From an uncultured Bacteroidales bacterium (GTDB lineage Bacteria > Bacteroidota > Bacteroidia > Bacteroidales > P3): a stretch of DNA of 11,786 bases. Positions 1 through 6,881 of the stretch are shown here, piece by piece. The notes beneath the pieces are model-generated. The model had not been told where the DNA came from, did not search any database, and saw nothing but the letters and a program-made list of their open reading frames with translations. The stretch spans positions 1-11,786 of the forward strand of contig CALCUN010000201.1 of assembly GCA_937906975.1 (NCBI GenBank), given 5' to 3'. Within the stretch, counting starts at the first letter, position 1, and the number at the start of each line of letters is the position of its first letter. Position numbers and translations under genes: made by a program.

Positions 1-1197
1 TTAGTAGCATTAGTGAGCCTCTTTACAGCGTTCAACGCAGTCAAGGCACAAGAGAAAGAAGACAAAGCCTCTAATGTGGAGTTTAGTCAAACAATTCATC
101 AAGGCGAAACATTGAAATTAGGTAACTTTATTTCGGTGGTTTCAAAAGAAGGTTCAAAAGGGAAAAAGAATGTAAAAATTTGCACTTCTACTGATTCCCC
201 TATTATAGATGAATTAGATGAGGAATTAAATTGGATATGGAATAGCAAGGATATTACAAATGCTGATACAATTTTTGTTTTGGCTGATTCTGTTCTTCTT
301 GAAAAGAAATTATGGAATCGCAATGGTAATATTATAGACGAAAGGTTTATCGTAGTTTTTACAGATAACAACAGATATTCTTTAAGTTATGCTAACGTAG
401 CAGATATTGACGAACTTGCTACTTTCACAACAGTCATCAATATATTTAACAAAATAGCAAATGAGGGTGATAAATTAAAGCAATTCGATACAATAAACTT
501 AAATATCGAAGAATTGAATAAAGATTTAGAAAAAACATTAAATAAATATCATAAAGGCATAGATGTAAACATAGAAACACCGAAGAAAAAGAAAGACTTA
601 TTTGCATCAGATTTAGCAATAGGTTATAGTTACTTGAATTGGAGTACTGAAAATCTATTTACGCTACCTACAACAAAAAACAATTATCATTTAGATTGGT
701 CAAGCCGTTGGGATATTTTAATAAATATGACTTTCTTTCCTGAACATCTTTTTTCTATAATAACAGGTATTGGTTATCAAAGCAATATTTTCAATTTCAG
801 TAACGGATTTGACAATTATAATTTCACTACAAACCCAACTTCAGACAACTATTCAATAGAAGAAAACAAACTTGTGGCTCGTTATATTACAGTACCATTA
901 CTTTTACAAGTTAATTTCAATAAAGATTTTAGAGTTTATTTTGGAGCAATGGGCGGAATAAATTATCGTTGCGACCACACAGGATTTAAGCGTTCTTGGA
1001 TTGAAAACGGAGAATCAACAGAACAATACAGCGGTGCTTCATTCAAAGACTTCAACACATTCAAAGCCGATGCTATGTTTGGAATAGGTTATGATGATTT
1101 TTCATTCTATGTTTCTCACTCTTTAACAAATATATTCTCTAACAACTATCCTGAATTTAAAGCACCATTCACATTTGGAGTTTTCTTAGGTTTATAA
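1..1197 (+). CDS. Outer-membrane beta-barrel protein, 5'-truncated
   Basis: The reading frame is open from base 1 and 398 residues are visible. The first visible residues (LVALVSLFTAFNAVKA, then QEKE) look like the hydrophobic core and cleavage site of a signal peptide, so the real start lies before the window and the GTG at 13 is internal. Residues about 17-190 are polar, with a lysine/glutamate-rich helical stretch and a KKKK linker near 197-200; I recognise no domain there. From about 200 to the end, alternating aromatic strands (for example AIGYSYLNW, GIGYQSNIF, YFGAMGGINYR, FGIGYDDFSFYVSHS, FTFGVFLGL) suggest an 8-10 stranded barrel of the general Bacteroidetes outer-membrane beta-barrel type. 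It ends in Leu rather than the aromatic residue common in proteobacterial barrels. The gene converges on the metallophosphoesterase and ends just before a hairpin terminator. Its function is unknown; the membrane location is inferred from sequence pattern only. Confidence 0.7.
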   Translation, partial: LVALVSLFTAFNAVKAQEKEDKASNVEFSQTIHQGETLKLGNFISVVSKEGSKGKKNVKICTSTDSPIIDELDEELNWIWNSKDITNADTIFVLADSVLLEKKLWNRNGNIIDERFIVVFTDNNRYSLSYANVADIDELATFTTVINIFNKIANEGDKLKQFDTINLNIEELNKDLEKTLNKYHKGIDVNIETPKKKKDLFASDLAIGYSYLNWSTENLFTLPTTKNNYHLDWSSRWDILINMTFFPEHLFSIITGIGYQSNIFNFSNGFDNYNFTTNPTSDNYSIEENKLVARYITVPLLLQVNFNKDFRVYFGAMGGINYRCDHTGFKRSWIENGESTEQYSGASFKDFNTFKADAMFGIGYDDFSFYVSHSLTNIFSNNYPEFKAPFTFGVFLGL

Positions 1198-1220
1198 ATT
1201 AATAACACACTTAAAATCAC

Positions 1221-1250
1221 AAAAGGCTGGATTCATCGTCCAGCCTTTTT
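1221..1250. terminator. Bidirectional intrinsic terminator between convergent genes
   Basis: A 10-bp perfect stem (AAAAGGCTGG at 1221-1230 pairing with CCAGCCTTTT at 1240-1249) closes a 9-base loop. On the plus strand it is followed by a T-rich run, ending the barrel-protein transcript. On the minus strand the stem ends in TTTT, so it can also end the metallophosphoesterase transcript. The minus-strand stop codon (TGA, 1233-1235) lies in the loop. Confidence 0.85.
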
Positions 1251-2333
1251 GGTTTTTAGTTTTAAGAGCGTGATTTCAGGTGTTGTTCCTAATCTTATTG
1301 GTATTCCAAACGTGCCACTACCTTGGGAAACATAGATTTGAAGTCGGCCTTTTTTATATAGTCCACGATTATACACAAAGTTTTTGTCGTTAATCAAGGT
1401 TAATGGAAAAATTTGTCCGCCATGAGTGTGGCCACATAGGTAAAGGTCGGCTCCTGATTTTGAAACGTATTCGCTTCCTAATGGTGTGTGATGCAAAACT
1501 ATTGTTGGCATTGTGTCCAAAACAGGAATTGTTGGCATAATGCTTTGAATGGTTTTTCTTTCTGCAACAGATAATGGGTCGGAGGTTTGAGAGTTGGGAC
1601 GCATATATTCTAATCCTATAATTCTTAGCCCAAGTGTATCAACAAATTCGTTTTCCAATACCCTCACTCCTATTTCTCTTAGGTTGTTTTTAAGTTTTTC
1701 CACTCCTACTTGTGCATCGTGATTGCCATCTACAAAATAAATTGGTGCATTTAGGTCTTTTAATGGTTGAAGTGTTTGTTTGTCTGAGTTGTAATGGCTT
1801 TCTACTAAATCACCTGTTATAAAGATTATGTCGGGATTTAGTTTGTTTACTTTGTTTACTATTTTTCTTAGGTGGTTTTCGCCTCTAAAATGTCCAAGAT
1901 GTATGTCGGAAAGATGCACTGCTTTGATTTCTTTTGTAAGGTGTGGGAGTTGTATTTGTGTTTCTTTTTCTCTTATGCAAAAGGCGTTGATTGTGGTGTA
2001 TAGAAAAAGAAGTGTGGTGAGAGAAATCAAGATTGAAAGAAAGGTTTTCTTTTTGAAACGAAAGATTAGTTTGAGTACATCGCTCACAAGTAAGGATAAT
2101 AGAAAGATTAGCAAGAATGACAATAAATAGGCAAAGAATACGACTAATATGTGCATAAAAGGGTTTACTGTAAAGGGCATTGGTGCTGAAAGCATAGAGT
2201 AAAGTGAAAGCAATATCGCAAGTATATAAAATAGGTATATGTATAAGGGTTTGATTTTTAAGAGTTGTTTTGTTCTTACTATTAAATAAATTGTGCCTAT
2301 CAAGACTACGGATAGAAATATTGGGACTACCAT
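1233..2333 (-). CDS. Membrane-anchored metallophosphoesterase (YaeI/YkuE-like)
   Basis: A 366-residue protein with about four N-terminal transmembrane helices (roughly 3-20, 30-49, 60-86 and 97-117) followed by a calcineurin-like phosphoesterase domain (about 135-360). The metal-binding motifs are complete and in order: D143-x-H145 in LSDIHLG, GDLVES (D175), GNHD (204-206), H281 in HHTP, and GHTHGGQ (H302, H304). Such enzymes use two metal ions to hydrolyse phosphoesters. Relatives such as E. coli YaeI and B. subtilis YkuE act at or across the cytoplasmic membrane, and some cleave lipid A precursors or other lipid pyrophosphates, but the substrate here cannot be read from sequence. Short hydrophobic loops before the domain fit anchoring to the inner membrane. 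The last four codons and the stop lie inside the terminator hairpin shared with the convergent barrel-protein gene. No clear promoter lies between this gene and mutA, so it may depend on read-through or on a weak promoter. Confidence 0.87.
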   Translation of the reverse strand: MVVPIFLSVVLIGTIYLIVRTKQLLKIKPLYIYLFYILAILLSLYSMLSAPMPFTVNPFMHILVVFFAYLLSFLLIFLLSLLVSDVLKLIFRFKKKTFLSILISLTTLLFLYTTINAFCIREKETQIQLPHLTKEIKAVHLSDIHLGHFRGENHLRKIVNKVNKLNPDIIFITGDLVESHYNSDKQTLQPLKDLNAPIYFVDGNHDAQVGVEKLKNNLREIGVRVLENEFVDTLGLRIIGLEYMRPNSQTSDPLSVAERKTIQSIMPTIPVLDTMPTIVLHHTPLGSEYVSKSGADLYLCGHTHGGQIFPLTLINDKNFVYNRGLYKKGRLQIYVSQGSGTFGIPIRLGTTPEITLLKLKTKKAGR

Positions 2334-2349
2334 TTTGTTTTTCTATGTT

Positions 2350-2381
2350 AAAAAAGCGGTTCTCCTAAATGGAAAACCGCT
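2350..2381 (-). terminator. Intrinsic terminator of mutA
   Basis: Read on the minus strand, AGCGGTT (2381-2375) pairs with AACCGCT (2361-2355). TCC and GGA extend the stem after one mismatch, and the loop is five bases. A run of T follows (2354-2350). The hairpin sits 34 bases after the mutA stop and about 17 bases before the metallophosphoesterase start. Confidence 0.82.
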
Positions 2382-2414
2382 AAGCTATGGTCAAATTTTG
2401 TTTTTCTTTTACTA

Positions 2415-4262
2415 TTACAATAATTGTTTGTTGTAATTTGTTAAGCTTTCTAAGGCATTTGTTTTTACGTTTATGTAATCTGTTACGCCTTGTGCATTGA
2501 AGCTTTCCATTTGTTCAACAGGATTTCCTGCAACAACGATATGTTTGAACGCTCCTTTTAATGTAGGAAGTGCTCCTGCTACTAATTCTGCGTATTCGTC
2601 ATCTGATGAACAAAGAACAACTATATCTGCTTTTGATTCTACGGCTGCTTTTGCTCCTTCTTCTGCTGTTGCAAATCCTACGTTGTCTATGATTTCGTAT
2701 GCTGCTAATCCGAAGAAGTTTGTTGTGAATTGAGCTCTTGCTTTACGCATTGCAAGGTTTCCGTATGTTAATAAGAATACTTTTGGTTGTTTTCCTGATT
2801 CTTCTGTTTGCATTCTTAATTGTTCAAAAGGCTCTGCTAAACGTGTAGCTGGCAATGTTTTGATTTCATTTGCCTTTTCACCACAACAACAACATGGTCT
2901 ATTAACTTCAGGTTTCTTTTCTGTTAAGTTAGGATATTGGTTTGTTCCTAATATTGTTGTTTTACGCATTGCAACGTCTTTTGCTCTCTTTTCTGCTATT
3001 ACTGCAATTGCGTCTTGTATTGTTCCTGCTTTTATTGCTTCAACAAATCCACCTTTTTCTTCTAATCCTTTGAATATTTCCCAAGCTTTTTCTGCGATAG
3101 CGTTTGTTAAGCTTTCGATATAGTATGATCCTGCTGATGGATCTACTACTTTGTCTAAGTAAGATTCTTCTTTTAATAAGATTTGTTGGTTTGTTGCTAT
3201 ACGAGTTGAGAACTCGTCTGCTTTTTTGTAAGCAACATCAAATGGATATACTGAAATTGAATCTGCTCCTGCGATTGCAGCTGACATTGTTTCAGTTGTT
3301 GTTCTCAACATGTTTACGTATGGATCGTATATTGTTTTGTTGTAGAATGAACTTTCAGTGTGGATATGTAATTGGTAAGCTGTTTCGCATTTTGGAGAGT
3401 ATTGCTCCATGATTTTTGTCCACAATAATCTTGCTGCTCTTAGTTTTGCAATTTCCATGAAGTAGTTGCTTCCTGTTGCAAATGCAAATACTGTTCTATA
3501 TCCTACAGAGTGTGCAGGAATTCCTTTTTGTGTTAAATTGTAAAGGTAATCGTTTGCTGCAGATAATGTGTAAGCTAATTCTTGTACGATAGATGCTCCT
3601 GCATTGTTGAATATGCTTGCATTGATTGTTAATACGTCAAATGCAGGTATGTTTTCTTTTACAAGGTTTATGATTTCTACTAAAGTATTGTAGCTTTTAT
3701 CTAAATCTTCGTAGAATTTACCGTTTCTTAATGCGTATGCGTAAGCATCAAAAGCGATAGAACCTTTTATTGTTTCTTTGTCTAAGTTTTGTGATTTTAC
3801 TTCTTCAATGAATAATTTTAATGTTTCAAGATAGTTTTCTGATTTGAAGAAGTTGATTTTTACTTCTGATAAGTTAATACCTTCTAATAAGGCTTTCATA
3901 TCAGCAGCAGTTTTTACGTTTTTAACTGCAAATCCTAATGAGTTTACGCCTCTTTCTAATCCTGCTTTAGCTATTGCATTTGCTGCTGCTATATCGCATT
4001 CGATTATATCTTGACGAATATCCCAAGCGTTTGTTGTTTTTTTGTATCCTCTTACAAACGGAGCTTGTGCAGGATTGCCATTAAGATATTCAAGCGTTTG
4101 AAGGTCTTCTGCTCTGTAATAAGGCTTAACATCAAATCCTTCTAATGTTTTCCAAATCAATTTTTTGTTGTAATCAGCACCCTTTAAGTCTGCTGTTATT
4201 ACTTCTTCCCATTGTTGTGTTGTAACCTCAGGAAATTCTGCAAATAACTTATTATTTTCCAT
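2415..4262 (-). CDS. mutA: Methylmalonyl-CoA mutase small (non-catalytic) subunit
   Basis: A 615-residue protein matching the length of MutA small subunits. With MutB it forms the heterodimer that interconverts L-methylmalonyl-CoA and succinyl-CoA using adenosylcobalamin, a step of propionate formation in Bacteroidetes. Residues about 35-440 are the mutase TIM barrel (LHIHTESSFYNKTIYDPYVNMLRTTTETM in two parts around 298-325, SVYPFD at 337-342, VDPSAGSYYIE around 373-383). Residues about 493-615 form the cobalamin-domain-like fold (KVFLLTYGNLAMRKARA from 494). The DxHxxG motif that ligates cobalt in catalytic subunits is missing, which marks this as the small subunit rather than MutB. Unusually, no mutB lies on either side: the downstream gene is a phosphoesterase, and the unit has its own promoter (4299-4330) and terminator. 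A run of four cysteines (457-460) sits in the linker between domains. The ATG start gives the usual MutA amino terminus. The family call is firm; the partner must be encoded elsewhere. Confidence 0.95.
   Translation of the reverse strand: MENNKLFAEFPEVTTQQWEEVITADLKGADYNKKLIWKTLEGFDVKPYYRAEDLQTLEYLNGNPAQAPFVRGYKKTTNAWDIRQDIIECDIAAANAIAKAGLERGVNSLGFAVKNVKTAADMKALLEGINLSEVKINFFKSENYLETLKLFIEEVKSQNLDKETIKGSIAFDAYAYALRNGKFYEDLDKSYNTLVEIINLVKENIPAFDVLTINASIFNNAGASIVQELAYTLSAANDYLYNLTQKGIPAHSVGYRTVFAFATGSNYFMEIAKLRAARLLWTKIMEQYSPKCETAYQLHIHTESSFYNKTIYDPYVNMLRTTTETMSAAIAGADSISVYPFDVAYKKADEFSTRIATNQQILLKEESYLDKVVDPSAGSYYIESLTNAIAEKAWEIFKGLEEKGGFVEAIKAGTIQDAIAVIAEKRAKDVAMRKTTILGTNQYPNLTEKKPEVNRPCCCCGEKANEIKTLPATRLAEPFEQLRMQTEESGKQPKVFLLTYGNLAMRKARAQFTTNFFGLAAYEIIDNVGFATAEEGAKAAVESKADIVVLCSSDDEYAELVAGALPTLKGAFKHIVVAGNPVEQMESFNAQGVTDYINVKTNALESLTNYNKQLL
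2883..2894 (-). repeat. Four-copy TGT triplet repeat inside mutA
   Basis: Four perfect tandem TGT codons (ACA repeats on the plus strand) encode Cys457-Cys460 of MutA, between the barrel and the C-terminal domain. Such a short run may simply be slippage-prone sequence; a metal- or disulfide-related role is only a possibility. Confidence 0.6.
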
Positions 4263-4298
4263 TATATATACTTTTTTATTTCATACTAAATCAGTCCG

Positions 4299-4330
4299 CA
4301 AAATTATGAATATTTTAATACATATCCAAA
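4299..4330 (-). promoter_or_regulatory. Bacteroidetes-type promoter of mutA
   Basis: On the minus strand TTTG (4330-4327) is followed after exactly 20 bases by TAATTTTG (4306-4299). This matches the Bacteroidetes primary sigma-factor consensus (TTTG, 19-21 bases, TAnnTTTG). Transcription would start a few bases downstream, near 4292, leaving a leader of about 30 bases before the mutA ATG. It lies directly after the terminator of the upstream TPR gene, so mutA appears to be transcribed on its own. Confidence 0.75.
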
Positions 4331-4335
4331 TAAAA

Positions 4336-4377
4336 CAAAGAAAAAGACGGAGTTTTTTGATTTATTACTCCGTCTTT
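4336..4377 (-). terminator. Intrinsic terminator of the TPR gene
   Basis: An 11-bp perfect stem (AAAGACGGAGT, 4377-4367 read on the minus strand, pairing with 4353-4343) closes a 13-base loop. It is followed on the minus strand by a T-rich tail (TTCTTTGTTTT). It lies 25 bases after the TPR gene stop. Confidence 0.85.
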
Positions 4378-4402
4378 CTAATTTTTCATCTTTTATTAAG
4401 AA

Positions 4403-5413
4403 TTATTTTGCAGGGCCTTGCAATTCTTTTACTTTTGCTGCATCTGCTGCTTGTGATTTTTTATCACCAAGTTTACCGTATGTGTTTGCTCTGTATTTGT
4501 AAGCATTTACATAGTCAGGTTTTAATTCTATTGCTTTTGAAAAATCTGCTAATGCTTCTTGGAATTTTTCAGCTTTAAACAAAGCTACTCCTCTGTTGTA
4601 GTAGTATTTTTCGTTGTTTGCATTCAATTCTATAAGTTTTGTATAATCTGCTGCTTCTTGTTCAAAGTTTTTCAATGCTTTGTTACATACTGCACTTGAA
4701 TTAAACAATTTTTCTGATTTCATTCCTAAGGTTTCTGCTTGTGCAAAGTCTGCTACTGCTGCTTGAAGGCTTTCTGCAGTTTTCATAGAGTAGTTTGCAA
4801 ATCCTCTATCGTAGTAGAAATCTGCTTTTTGTTCTATTGCAAGAGCTGCAGTAAGGTCTGCAACTACTGCTTGCCAATTTTTTTGTTGAGCGTAAGCAGA
4901 TGCTCTATTTGAAAGAGCTGCTATGTTTGTTGGTTCTAAGGCTAACACTGCAGTAAGGTCTGCTATGTAATTTGCAAAGTCTTTTTTTATCATTCTTGCT
5001 TGAGCTTTGTTTAGCATAACTGCCACATCGTTTGGATTTGTTTGAAGATAAGTATCGTAATCTCTGATTGCGAAATCTGCTTCTTTCATTTCCAAATATG
5101 AGTTAGCTCTGTAAAGATATGCAGCAGGAGTTGCAGTGTTTTTTTCAAGGAATTTATCAAAAGCTGCTACTGCTGGTTGATAGTTTTTAAGGTTAAAATT
5201 TGCTAATCCTTCATAGTAGTAAACAAATTCCCAATTTGGTATTTCTGCTTTGCAGGCTTCTGCTTGCGATAGCATTCCGTTCCAATCTTTTGAAGCGTTT
5301 AATCCTTCGTAAGTTTCAATCCACTTGTTTGTTGCTGCTGCATCATCTGCTTGTTGTGCGAAAACAAAAACAGAACAGATAAGCATAATGAATGTTGTTA
5401 ATGTTCTTTTCAT
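4403..5413 (-). CDS. Exported tetratricopeptide-repeat protein
   Basis: A 336-residue protein opening with a clear signal peptide (MKRTLTTFIMLICSVFVFAQ, cleavage near residue 19-20), so it is probably periplasmic or attached to the outer membrane. There is no lipobox cysteine at the cleavage site. The rest is almost entirely tandem TPR helical hairpins of about 34 residues, roughly eight to nine from residue 30 to 334. The best-formed are near 64-96 (YYYEGLANFNLKNYQPAVAAF), 98-130, 132-163, 165-196 and 267-300 (YYNRGVALFKAEKFQEALADFSKAIELKPD in two halves). TPR arrays bind proteins, so a scaffold or adaptor role is likely, but the partner is unknown. The gene is 56 bases downstream of trmB and has its own strong terminator. 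I see no good promoter match in the 56-base gap, so it may be co-transcribed with trmB or use a non-consensus promoter. Confidence 0.85.
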   Translation of the reverse strand: MKRTLTTFIMLICSVFVFAQQADDAAATNKWIETYEGLNASKDWNGMLSQAEACKAEIPNWEFVYYYEGLANFNLKNYQPAVAAFDKFLEKNTATPAAYLYRANSYLEMKEADFAIRDYDTYLQTNPNDVAVMLNKAQARMIKKDFANYIADLTAVLALEPTNIAALSNRASAYAQQKNWQAVVADLTAALAIEQKADFYYDRGFANYSMKTAESLQAAVADFAQAETLGMKSEKLFNSSAVCNKALKNFEQEAADYTKLIELNANNEKYYYNRGVALFKAEKFQEALADFSKAIELKPDYVNAYKYRANTYGKLGDKKSQAADAAKVKELQGPAK

Positions 5414-5469
5414 TTTTCTCTTTTTTATTTATTTGTTATTATTTCAAAAACGTTATTATCTGTTTATTA

Positions 5470-6135
5470 TTATCTTAATCTAAATTTGAGATAGGTTATC
5501 GGTTTACCAATTTTCAAATACATTGACTCATAAAAAGTTTGTATTTCAATAACATCTTCCTTAAAATCAGAGTTATAAAGGTCAGAAGTTGAATAAAGGA
5601 TTTCTCTTTTTGAGGGTTGAAGCACTTCTTCTAAGGTGTAATCATACAATTCCTTAGAATCTGTTTTCAAATGTACTATCCCGTCTTGTTTTAGTATATT
5701 ATTGTATAATTTCAAAAACCTTTCGCAAGTCAATCGTTTGTTTGGCTTTTTCAACTGAGGGTCTGGAAAGGTAATCCATATTTCTGAAACTTCGTTTTCA
5801 GCAAAATAACTCTCTATCATTTGGATATGAGTTCTCACAAAGGCAACATTTGTCATAGAGTCTTCGTTTGAAGTTTTGCAACCTCGCCAAAGTCTTGCTC
5901 CTTTAATGTCTATACCTATGAAATTTTTGTTTGGATATTTTTTTGCTAAACCTACGGTGTATTCCCCTTTACCACAGCCCAACTCTAAAACGATTGGGTT
6001 GTCGTTTTTAAAGAACTCTTCGTTCCATTTACCTTTTAAAGCAAATCCTTCTTTGGTTATTTGCTCGTATGTTAATTGAAAAAGATTTGCAAACGTTTCG
6101 TTTTCTGCAAATCTTGCTAATTTATTTTTTCCCAC
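5470..6135 (-). CDS. trmB: tRNA (guanine-46-N7)-methyltransferase
   Basis: A 221-residue class I SAM-dependent methyltransferase that forms m7G46 in the variable loop of tRNA. Motif I is LELGCGKGEYT (50-60), followed by FIGIDIKGARLWRG (72-85), the family motif FPDPQLKKPNKRL (123-135; many TrmB proteins have PDPW, with Q here), LKTDS (156-160), and the C-terminal TFYESMYLKIGKPI region (200-213). The start is GTG at 6135-6133. It gives MGKNKLARFAE, which resembles TrmB amino termini in other Bacteroidetes, and no other Met lies upstream of motif I. The start overlaps the tsaB stop by one base (TAGTG), implying translational coupling between two tRNA-modification genes. Confidence 0.95.
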   Translation of the reverse strand: MGKNKLARFAENETFANLFQLTYEQITKEGFALKGKWNEEFFKNDNPIVLELGCGKGEYTVGLAKKYPNKNFIGIDIKGARLWRGCKTSNEDSMTNVAFVRTHIQMIESYFAENEVSEIWITFPDPQLKKPNKRLTCERFLKLYNNILKQDGIVHLKTDSKELYDYTLEEVLQPSKREILYSTSDLYNSDFKEDVIEIQTFYESMYLKIGKPITYLKFRLR

Positions 6136-6824
6136 TAACGTAATCCTTTTACTTTTGATGGTGCTGCTTCGAAGGTTTTTAAATAAAACGGCTCAAAGTA
6201 AGCAACATCTACAAATTCTTTTTTATTATATTTTTCAAACGATAAACCTCGCATATATTTTGCCGATAATTCGACTGAAAAGTCTAAGAAATAATTTTTG
6301 TTTTCAAAGACTTTTTTTGTTTTTTCTAAGCAATCTCCAACTAAAATCACGCATTTTTTTCCTAAGAGATATTCATCATATATGTTTTCTTCTAAAATAT
6401 CTGCTGAACAAGGTTTTATCTCTTTTTTATCGTGATAAATAGTTGCATAAACCTCCATTCGTCTTGCATCTATCATAGAAACACAATAGGTCTCTGGATT
6501 TTTCTCATATACGGCTGAATATAAAATTTCGCAAGTTGGCACCGCAATCACAGGAATATCCAAGGCATAAGCCAATCCCTTTGCTGTGCTAACGCCAATT
6601 CGTAATCCCGTATAAGATCCCGGCCCTATAGAAACTGAAATTGCTGATAAATCTGAATAAGAATATTGAGTTTGAGTGAATAATTCTTCAATTAATAATG
6701 ATAATTTAGCAGAATGAGAATTTGGCTCATTACATTCTACATACGAAACTAAGCCTTGCTCATTTGCTAAGGCACAAGAGCATTTGGCAGCTGCTGTTTC
6801 TATCATTAATATTAAGCTTGTCAT
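6135..6824 (-). CDS. tsaB: tRNA t6A37 biosynthesis protein TsaB (YeaZ)
   Basis: A 229-residue protein of the ASKHA-fold TsaB/YeaZ family. TsaB pairs with TsaD, and with TsaE, to transfer threonylcarbamoyl to A37 of ANN-reading tRNAs; TsaB itself is a non-catalytic scaffold. Visible features are the first strand LILMIETAAAKCSCAL (4-19), the diagnostic SIGPGSYTGLRIG motif (65-77) followed by STAKGLAYAL, and MIDARRMEVYA (117-127). Length and start match the family. The stop overlaps the trmB start by one base. The gene is separated from rlmI upstream by 48 bases that contain a possible promoter. Cytoplasmic and probably essential, judging from the family. Confidence 0.95.
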   Translation of the reverse strand: MTSLILMIETAAAKCSCALANEQGLVSYVECNEPNSHSAKLSLLIEELFTQTQYSYSDLSAISVSIGPGSYTGLRIGVSTAKGLAYALDIPVIAVPTCEILYSAVYEKNPETYCVSMIDARRMEVYATIYHDKKEIKPCSADILEENIYDEYLLGKKCVILVGDCLEKTKKVFENKNYFLDFSVELSAKYMRGLSFEKYNKKEFVDVAYFEPFYLKTFEAAPSKVKGLR

Positions 6825-6847
6825 TCTTATCTTCTCAAAATCGTTGG

Positions 6848-6881
6848 CAAAATTAAAAAAAAATTTTAATGTTTATTCAAC
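6848..6881 (-). promoter_or_regulatory. Possible promoter of tsaB-trmB
   Basis: TAATTTTG (minus strand, 6855-6848) is a perfect match to the Bacteroidetes -7 element and lies about 24 bases before the tsaB ATG. The upstream element is poor: only GTTG (6881-6878) at 22 bases, instead of TTTG at 19-21. It is a weak candidate for an internal promoter. Confidence 0.35.

Noticed and set aside
13..15. GTG as the start codon of the first gene
   Set aside because: The frame is open to base 1, and the residues before and after form one continuous signal-peptide core, so the start lies outside the window.
4306..4578. Plus-strand leucine-rich ORF over the TPR gene end
   Set aside because: It spans a minus-strand promoter and terminator and overlaps the TPR gene; its Leu-rich composition is the usual antisense shadow of alanine/lysine-rich coding sequence.
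5414..5469. Promoter for the TPR gene, with the repeated GTTATTAT motif as an operator
   Set aside because: No TAnnTTTG element is present (the closest, CGTTTTTG, lacks TA), and the repeats are short AT-rich direct repeats of the kind expected by chance.
6848..6870. A/T-only inverted repeat before tsaB as a terminator of the rlmI transcript
   Set aside because: The possible stem (ATTAAAA/TTTTAAT) has no G-C pairs and overlaps a -7 promoter-like element; it is more likely low-complexity AT sequence.
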